This document shows positions 20,048 to 28,900 of a stretch of DNA of 64,000 nt, piece by piece. Made by a program: the position numbers and the translations under genes. The DNA comes from Peltaster fructicola (taxonomy: Eukaryota > Ascomycota > Dothideomycetes), in NCBI GenBank assembly GCA_001592805.2, contig CP051139.1:2728001-2792000 (forward strand). The letters are read 5' to 3'. The notes under the pieces are model-generated. The model was not told the origin of the DNA. It made no database searches and saw only the letters and a program-made list of their open reading frames with translations. Each line of letters begins with the position of its first letter. Position 1 is the stretch's first letter.

Positions 20048-21397
20048 TCAAGAAATCATATCGATGTCGTCGTCAGCAGCCGCGTCAACGCCAGCAGCCG
20101 CTGTCGCTGGAGCACTACTGACAGTTTTGTTCTCCTTGGTCTCAGCGAAGTAATCCGCCATTTCAGCATCCAGCTCCTCGGCAGTCTTTCGTGGTCGTCC
20201 ACCACCCACTGGTCTCCCGCCCTCGTCTGTGCGTGGCTTTCTTCCTTCGCGAGCGCTCTCCTCACGTCTTGCTCCTGGTCTACGACCACGCTCACGTGGG
20301 CCTCCACGTTGGCCTCTGCCGCCACGACGTTCTGAAGCATATCGATCGGCATCTTCACGACCTCTGCGTGGACTGAAGCTGCGGTCTCGACCACCTCGGC
20401 GATCCTCTCTACCGCCATCACGATCGCCTTGTATCCTGTCAAACAAACTGCGGCTCTCGACTCGGTCGAAGAGCGAACCGCCTGACGACTTCGGAGGGTG
20501 TGACGGGATGAGTGAAAGTCGGATTGGCTGGCCCTGAGCATTGGCTCCATTGTATTCGCGAACAGCCTCTCGTGCGTCGCGTGGATCTCTGTATGTCACG
20601 AATGCAACTCCTTGAGAGCGATCTCGGCGGTCGTAGAGCAGTTGACATGCTACAAGTGGACCGATGCGTGCGAACAATTCCTACGCCATTCAGTCTGAAT
20701 CATCTTTTTGGCGCAGTCCTACTCACAGTAACCTCCTCTTGTGTCAACTCGTAGTGTATATTCTCGACTCGGAGCTTTGCGCTGCACTACGGATTAGTTG
20801 TCGATATTTGCAGGAGGGCAACGACAACGCACGACTCTGTTTCTGGTTCGCGGCGGCGATCGTACGCTCTTGGAGCATCTCGACGGTCGCCATATTCTGG
20901 GGATTCTCGGCCTCGTGCATCGTAGCGGTCGTCCTCATAGCGATCGTGAACCCAATCACTGTGGTGCATGTTAGTCGAGTCTGCAACTTGCGCCGGGCTG
21001 TCGCACGTACGTATCAATGTTCGCACGGTCATCGCGTCGGTTCTGTTGACACTTGCATGATTAGCATGGTGCAATCTCTGCGCCCTCAGTTGCATCCTGC
21101 TTCGCTTCGAGTAACATCCTGAAGGGCGGCTTGGAAAGGTGAGTACGAAACCTGCCAAGGTCAGCCAGTTCCATCGAGTATGGAGCTTGAGCGTACCTGT
21201 TTGTTGATGCCATCGCGTGGATACTCTTCTCGTCGCGGCGCGCGTGGAGCAGGTCTGCGATCTTCTCGTCCACCACGGCCCCGGCCACCACGACCACCTC
21301 GACCACCTCGCTGTGTCAAAGTCAATATGCAGCCCTCGACTCAAATAGTATATCGTACAGGCTTCTCTCCTATGATCTCGTCAAGACTGCGGTCCAT
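20048..21397 (-). CDS. YRA1: ALY/REF-type mRNA export factor (Yra1/Mlo3)
   Basis: Six exons: 21397-21359, 21310-21197, 21042-21011, 20958-20833, 20781-20727, 20680-20048, giving 332 residues in frame throughout. The start MDRSLDEIIGEK is the conserved N-terminal box of ALY/REF proteins. An RGG run follows (exon 2), then YPRDGINK. Exons 3-4 carry the link DDRANIDTDWVHDRYED. The RRM spans exons 5-6, with KLRVENIHYELT (RNP2) and RSQGVAFVTY (RNP1). After an Arg/Gly-rich region comes KTAEELDAEMADYF, the C-terminal box that contacts export or helicase partners. The family recruits the export receptor to spliced mRNPs. Introns are 46-52 bases except intron 2 (154 bases). The last acceptor (GTAG) and the donors (GTACGA, GTACGC, GTACGT, GTGCGT, GTGAGT) are canonical. 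Confidence 0.9.
21043..21196 (-). other. YRA1 intron 2, long, with internal acceptor
   Basis: A 154-base intron in a gene whose other introns are 46-52 bases. Removing it all joins INKQ to NRRDDRANID, which preserves the conserved spacing. A strong internal acceptor (GCTGACC branch, GGCAG end at 21152) would define a 45-base intron instead, but that reading hits TGA 21 codons later (21088-21086). Confidence 0.6.
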
Positions 21398-21627
21398 GAT
21401 GGTAATGCTGATCGCGGTGTTGTGTCTTTTGAGTCTCGCGCTTGGTCTCGAAGCTTTGAGTGCAGCTCGGTCACATCATGCTTAGTCATCTACTCTCCAA
21501 CTTCTGATGTGGACGCTTGAGGATTTTGCAGCTGCCATTGTCCATCAACATGCTGTGCATCCCACTGGAGTGACTTGCGCTCCACATACCTTGAGGTCTT
21601 GTGCTGATCTATATGCATCATAGCACG
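21398..21627. promoter_or_regulatory. 230-bp bidirectional promoter with upstream ORF
   Basis: It separates the YRA1 start (leftward) from the isochorismatase-fold hydrolase start. On the minus strand a 43-codon frame (21621-21490) begins MMHIDQHK and ends TSEVGE; it lies 92 bases upstream of the YRA1 ATG and could be an upstream ORF in its leader or a small gene. Its part with VDGQWQLQ resembles the N-terminus of the transglutaminase-core protein. Confidence 0.45.
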
Positions 21628-22402
21628 ATGCGAGCTATAGCAACCACGATCGAAGCGTGTCCGTACGCGTGGCCGCATGATGGCTCATTGGAGCAGTCTA
21701 CCACGGCGTTGGTCGTCGTTGACATGCAGCGCGATTGTGAGTATGATCAATTATACCGGTATCGCAAGTGCTACATGGCAGCCATACTGACTTCTGCTTG
21801 ATTGAGTCTGCGAGGATGGCGGATATCTAAACTTACAAGGCTACGACGTTGCAGCGATGAGAGCTATTATTCCTTCTATTCAAACACTCATACAGATCTT
21901 CCGTCGTCGCAATTATCCTGTCTACCACACGAGAGAAGGCCATCGACCAGATCTTGCTGATCTTGCGAGCCGTGAACTGTTTCGCTCACGAAACAACAGC
22001 TCTGGCATAGGCATTGGAGATGAAGGTCCACTAGGCAGGGTTCTGATCCGAGGAGAGCCTGGTCACGACACCATTCATGAGTTATATCCTCGGCCCAGTG
22101 AACCTGTCATCGACAAGCCTGGAAAGAGTGCTTTCACAATCACCGACTTCGATCATATCCTGCGTGTCAAGGGAATTCGGAATCTGATCATCTGCGGTGT
22201 CACAACAGACGTCTGTGTATCCAGCACAATGCGCGAAGCGAACGATCGAGGTTATGACTGTCTGCTGATCGAGGATTGTTCTGCAGCTAGTGATGCAGCA
22301 CTGCATCAGGCCGCAGTCAAGTCAATACAAATGGAGGGCGGCGTCTTTGGTGCTACTACCACGTTGGCATCCGTGCTGAAGGTTCTTGACGGAACGCCTT
22401 GA
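21628..22402 (+). CDS. isochorismatase-fold cysteine hydrolase
   Basis: Two exons (21628-21736, 21807-22402) give 234 residues. The 70-base intron has a GTGAGT donor and a TTGAG acceptor (G at -3, unusual); splicing restores DMQRDFCEDGGY, the family signature. The triad is Asp32 (VVVDMQRDF), Lys140 (IDKPGKSAF) and Cys173 (GVTTDVCVS), with a cis-peptide-like GVTTDV. The family hydrolyses amides such as nicotinamide, biuret and ureidoacrylate. Motifs GEPGHDTIHELYP and TREGHRPDL, as I recall, group it with biuret amidohydrolase-like and ureidoacrylate hydrolase-like enzymes; the substrate is not determined. Another in-frame ATG at 21613 is possible. No signal peptide, so cytosolic. Confidence 0.9.
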
Positions 22403-22909
22403 TGCTGACGCAGACGAAGCTGCGGCAAGCTTGCTATCTGGACATGTACTGCTGTGGGTGTGCCTGATGTCGTGGCGATGCATCATACTCAACATAGCTC
22501 GCATGCAGGAAGCTCTACTGGAGCTCTGAGCCAATCAGAAAGTCCCGGAAAGCTACACGAACGACCTATATCCTGCAAGGCTCGGAGACTCGCAACGACA
22601 CGGACGCGACGTCTCTTCACCGGTCCCACTCTTCTGAAGAGCATTACTGCAGCCCATGAGCTGGATGCAGCAACCGATGAGTACTGTCGGCAAGTTCTTA
22701 AACCGTCGATCCTACTACAGCTTGCTATGAGATAGCCCCTCAGGTGACAGCATCTACCTCATCCCTTTGTCGTTCTCAAACGCTATATCTTATCATGCTC
22801 TGCACACCTGAGTCTTGACAAATCTGACCCCGTACGCCAGTGGTCTCAGAGTGTATAGCACGTCTGGCGGGGCCTCAGTGCATTGCTTAATCCCCTTCCT
22901 TTCATCACG
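22403..22909. other. intergenic region before the NLR-like gene
   Basis: About 500 bases holding the 3' flank of the hydrolase gene and the promoter of the giant NACHT-ankyrin gene. A 93-codon frame (22454-22735) has no motif. No TATA box is clear. Confidence 0.45.
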
Positions 22910-25900
22910 ATGTCAGCTGCATACGACCCATTCCCGCGACTATGGGAGTGCACCTACAATGGGCTCCCATTGACGGACCAGGTCACACTAAGATCGGCAC
23001 GTAGTTTCAGGCGTAACATCGCTCAGATCATCATCCGATGGGCGGAGGAACAGGCGTCAGAGGCAGCAATGCTTGGCGAACGTTTATACCTGAGCGATGG
23101 TGGGACCTTCGTTATCGCCAAAGATGTATTGGACAAGGTCTCTCGCTTCGTACGGGACATCGAGCAGGCCAGACATACCTGGAGACATCCGCAGACAGAA
23201 CATGTCGACGAGTTCTTGGATTATTGTCTACACATCATCACGGGATCTAGTCTAGGCGACAGCATGGGTGCTGACAACCTGGTCGCTGTTGCAGACCTGC
23301 TACGGCTATTCTGGCTCCTCGAAACATGCAGACATAATGCAACCATTACCGAAAAAACTCACGCAGAAGATGCGCACAATCTCACACTACTCTACAAGCA
23401 TGTCCTACTCTCTAGAATCGCCTTGATCATATCAAGCCTATCGCCAGTGCCTGCTTGGACGCTTACGTCAAAGAACAAGGGCACGAAAAAGCCTAAGGGC
23501 AAGGGCAAAGGCAAGAACAGCAAGATCAAAGGCAAGACCAAGACACCACCTGCGCCCTCCGAAGATGATAGTGCACTATCTTTGCTCTTGGAGCAGATCA
23601 AAAGCTGCTGTTGTCGCATCCCTTCGGTGACAGGTCGATCAGCAGACTGTTGTTGCAACATATCGTCCCCAGGTCTGTTGTATCGTCCGTCAAACAGCCA
23701 GGATGAAGCCTTCGTCGACAGCGATGCTTCAATCACTACACCACTTTCCATCTGGTTAGGAGGCAACTCAGCACACAATGATACTGGTCTGTTGCAGGAT
23801 CGCCAATATGATTATACAACCAAAAAAAGCGTACAGTGGCTTTACGGTATGAAGACTTTCGAGCATTGGGCAAGTGTATCACGGAGTGCTCTACTGCATT
23901 TGCATGGGCCCATCGGCTGCGGCAAAACCTATGCTGTCGTTGATATAATACGCAGTCTGCGAGCAACCGAAAGCGATGGCCCATATGTGGGCTTCTGCTT
24001 CTGCAACAACTTCATGACGAGTAGAGACAAGCCAACTGCACAAACTGTCTTCTCAAGCATGCTTGATAGTTTCCTCAAACGATCTGGCGAATCAGGCAAG
24101 ATCCATCGAGCAATGCTCAATTACTGGAGCCACATAAAGGCCAGGATTGGCGCACAGTCTAGCAAACGCGCCAGGCTCTCTGACTGCCTGAACGTCATGC
24201 TTGAGATGCTTCACTACGGTCCTATGATTTTGGTCGTTGATGCTGTCGACGAACTCGAAGCTGAAGAGCAAGATCTCCTAATTCGCAAACTAGAACATGT
24301 CACCTTCGAAGCCAAGAATGTGCTCAAGATTCTGGTAACCAGCAGAGGCGATGCTGCAACCTGTAATGCATTGCCCATGGCCTATGATCTGCCTACAGAG
24401 CATTGCCCGCAGCTCCCTCACGTTCGGAGATACGCTCAAGACCAGCTAAGCGAGATCATCAAGAATACTCCGCCAACCTTAGACGATTCCTATCACCTTC
24501 TCGAGCAGGAGTACGTGGAGATGCTTAGTTCACATGGCAGCTTTCTGCAGACCAGGCTGCAAATGCTTCTCTTGCAACGAGACCCCATTCGCAACTTCGA
24601 AGCACAAGTGCAGTCGATGAAGTCTGCAACATCACTGGTGTCAACGTACATGCATATCTACGGTCGTATACTGGCGCAAGACGAGGCTTCCGTGAGCGTC
24701 GCACTTGCCACTTTGTGCTGGCTGCTTTATGGAGGAATCACGAACAAAGCGAAGCTCCTCAGACTTGTGTCTATGACCACGACGAGGTGCGATCTGAGTA
24801 TCAAACTGCTCGACCAGGTTTGTCTAGGCTTGATCAGCTTCGTTGGCTCACCATCTCTGGTCCATGGATCTGCTCTGAAGTTCCTAAGACAGCAATACCG
24901 TCTAGCACCCTCTCGTGTGCTTCCTCAACTTGCCATGAGCTGTCTGGAGGCTTGCTCTGGCTCAAATAACAAGATGGTGCCTGTCGAGATATATGCATAC
25001 GCAGTCAGCAATGCGGCCGTACTTTGTGGTCTGGCTGACGAGTACCATGATCCAGCCTTACTATCCCAGCTCACCCATTATCTCAGGTACGGCTTGCCTA
25101 ACAGTAAGCTCGGGAGCGAGATCGCAATCGTCTTCCCGGATCTGCACACACCACTGCTTGTCGCTGCTTCATACGGCCTGATCACAATTTTGGAGACTTG
25201 GCAGTGGTCAACCGATGATCTCCAGGTCACAACACAATATCGCGAGTCAGCGCTTCACTTAGCTTGCAGAGCAGGTCACACAGCTGCGACATCGTTCTTG
25301 TTACGCATGGGCTGCGATGTGAACGCCAAGACTGATTCCAATGAGACGCCACTGGTTTATGCATCAGCCGCAGGTCATGTGCAGGTCTGTCGAATGCTAT
25401 TGGACCACGGCCTCAAGCTGAACTGGACCGATTCTACAACACTTGAAGCATACAAGCAAAGTTGTCACTTCGGTAAAGAGCAGGTCAGTTTGCTGCTTCT
25501 GCAGCGCACTGATGGTCTGACCGAAGCACTTCCACAGCTTTGGGACATCACAATAGACGCCGACTCTGAGTCATTACTTGCATCATTACTCTCCTACGGC
25601 ACTATAGCTTTACCTATAGACACACTGTTGTCAAACCCAGCGAATGGCTCCAGCCGTGCTCATACGCCCGAAGTACTTACCAACAAGCAATGTTTGAGTC
25701 TCGCAATGCATAGCTCGAGCTACGGGTACACACTGACGACCGCATGGCTATTGCAAAGGCTTATCGACGTTGGCTACTTAGACCATGTCATCGACGTACT
25801 ACAAAACAGTGTGCTAGCAGGTTATCGATATCTATACCTGGCGCCTATGCATTCAGGGTTGCCATACACCGGTCTGGCATCGAGCGCAAAGGTTGTACGT

Positions 25901-28900
25901 CGTGTCTTTGCGCTCGCAAGGTCTGGACATCGATCTGAGCTTCTGAGAGCATTGCTGCAATTGTCTATCAACCCTGCAGACAGCCAGAATCCCACGGCAG
26001 TCTTTCGCACTGCTATCGCTTGTGGCGATCTGGAAACGGCTGATGTCTTCAGGAAGGCGGGCGAATGCGTCTATTCCAACGAAACCAACGCTTTCAATGT
26101 TGCATTACGTGGGTGCCACCCAAGCAACATCTTCACGGCTCTGGAGTTGTACAGCCGATACGATACGCATATACTTGGTCACGATCAGTCCTCTGGTCCG
26201 TTACAGCCGCCACACAATGCTCCCGTGAATGACTTCGAGAGACTACTCAATGAGCTCGTGTCACAAGCTTCGCCACCTCAAATACATAGCCTCAGCCATT
26301 GTGAGACCGGCTACCACTCAGTACGATCGCCAACGTGTGTGCCTGTCTATACATACATGCTGTCGAGTGGGTTCGTTGCTTTACCTTCAAGGACACCATG
26401 CCCTCTAGAGGCTCTTCTTTCGAAAAAGCCTGACCACCATCTCGTCGCTTGTGGGACGGGCAACGTCACATGCCCGCCACCCAATGGCTTGGATATGCAC
26501 GATCTTGATGCTTCGCTCAATACGCCAGCCTTGCCAGCCTTAGACACTTTTGCCCAAAACGCAATTATCCACGGGCCACCGGTCCTGAAGCCTGCAGACC
26601 AAATCGATCCCTTGGCTGATCTCCTAACAATGTACCCGATACGGGCTCCAGATTCTCAGAAGAGTAGGAAGGGTCGACAGTCTCGCCGATCGTCCCTGTC
26701 GTCCTCGAGAACTAGCTCACGTTCGTCTTCTAGAAGCGTATCGTCAGATTCAAGTGTTGCAACCGATGATGACATTCTTGATGAAGCGATCTCCGACATG
26801 ATGGCTCTATCACCATTGGAGAGCAAACACTACAGGCACTCGGAACTTCCTCTTGCTCAGCTTGAAGTGTCAGATACATTAACTCAATCTCAGATGAATC
26901 TTGAGCCAGTCGTAATGGAGGATGCCTTCGAGGTGATCTTTGCAGCAGCATCCAACTGTCATCAAATCCTCGAGGAAATCATCACACATCGAGAGATCTT
27001 TGGCTTGACTGACAACCTCCTTCGATTTGCTCTTTTTGAAGCAGTTCGAGCAGGACATCGCGACACTGTGCGTCTTCTGCTCACTAAGACCGCCTTCCAC
27101 TCGGACGATACCCGATCAGCATTGGCTATTGCTACCGTGCACAATCATCGGCTTGTCGTAGAGGATATCATTGACTACACTCTGATCCCAGTCGCGATCT
27201 GCATCGAAACAATGGCTCTGTCTAGTCGATCAGAACGATCTTATGGCTTCATCAAGGCTCGACAACTCGTGCTCCAGACTCCTGCAACCTTGTCTGCAAC
27301 TATTTGGCCACATATGCTCACCAAAGCGGCACAGTGCGACTCTGCTCACATCGTCAAATTCATCATAGAGAACTACAATCTTGAGGCGCAAAGTCTGATC
27401 TCAGCACTTCATTCAGCATGCAAGGCTCAGCGCGCAGCAGCAATCTCACTCCTATTGAGCGAGTTGGCCAAGGTGACAGACACGGTACCCATTATACGCA
27501 CGACACTTGAAGGCTTCTCACAATGCTCCGATGTCGACAGCTTCATGTGTCTGGTGGCCGTAGCTCCTGTCACTGTTTCCGACCTGATAGCGAAAATGCT
27601 TCACGAAGCGATCGAGACCAGACAATGCTCAAGAGTGCAAAAGATCATCGGAGGTAGAAGCATCACGGCTGGCATTGATGACACAGCCTTCAGGACTGCT
27701 CTTTTCCAGGCGATCAACGGTGGTCAAGCCTCGATATGCCGCGTACTGCTTGAGACAGGGCTAGAAGTCAATGCTCCGTTCATCTCTGATACGAAATCAC
27801 CACTACAGGCTGCCCTGGAACAGCTTGCAAAGTGTGCAAATGAACAACATTGTACATCAGAGTCCATCGACCAGCTGAACGACATCGTACGTGCTAGTTT
27901 TGAGCATGGAGCTAGGCTGAGTGAGGACGATGCAAGCAAATACTTGGGAAGCACAATCACCATAGCAGCACCAGATGTTGTTCGTTCTCTGCTGCGACTT
28001 CAACCATGCGTACAGCTCTCGCATGTACTCAGTGCGCTGCGCAGAGGATCCCATATCTTTGGCATCGTAGCCATGTTACTGAAGAAATGCAGGAAGATAC
28101 CGCCATCCTCACCGTGCTGGGACATCATAACCAAGGAAGCAGTTCGGCTGCTCCGTCAGAAGACCTACGGTAGGCTATCCGACGACTGTGTCGGAGATGA
28201 AACTGACGCAGAAGACTCTTTGAAAGACGACATCAAGGAGGGCTTGCTCTTTGCAGCGCTCTACTGCTTACAGCAGGAGAGTGTAGAAGAGCAGAGCCGA
28301 GAACTCGAATCTGGTGCTGACAACAAAGCCGACTCTGGACTTTTGATCATTGGCGATGACATAGATGCTACGGTCATGATCGACAAGGACGACTGCCCAG
28401 TTCTTCTAATGCACTCCGTCGTCGCTGGTGAGGCCGATGCTGTGGCAACTTTGATCGCAAGAGATGTCAATGTCGATTGGAAGGACCCCTCAGGTATTAC
28501 AGCACTACATCTTGCCTGCGAGCGTGGGCGCAGGTCGATCTGCCGCAAACTCCTGCGAGCTGGCGCCAACAGCTCCTGCACGGATGACGCTGGTCGTACG
28601 CCGCTTTCCATAGCGAGGAATGCCGGTGATGACTACATCATCACTGTACTGGAGAAGCACGGTGCTTGTGCTGGTCCTGACAAAGCTGCTCGCGAAGCGT
28701 CAGAAGAATCAGGCTTAGCCAAGGTGCGCAGACTGATTCAGGAGTGTGACGACAAGGCTCTCAGGAAAGTCGTGAAGGATGAGACCAACCGGCACTGTTT
28801 AGGAGAAATCTTGATCTTTGCTTGTAAGGAGGGCAATATATCGCTCATCGCAAAAGCCCTCGAAGTTGGTGCTGATGTGAATTATATCGCAGAAGACTCA

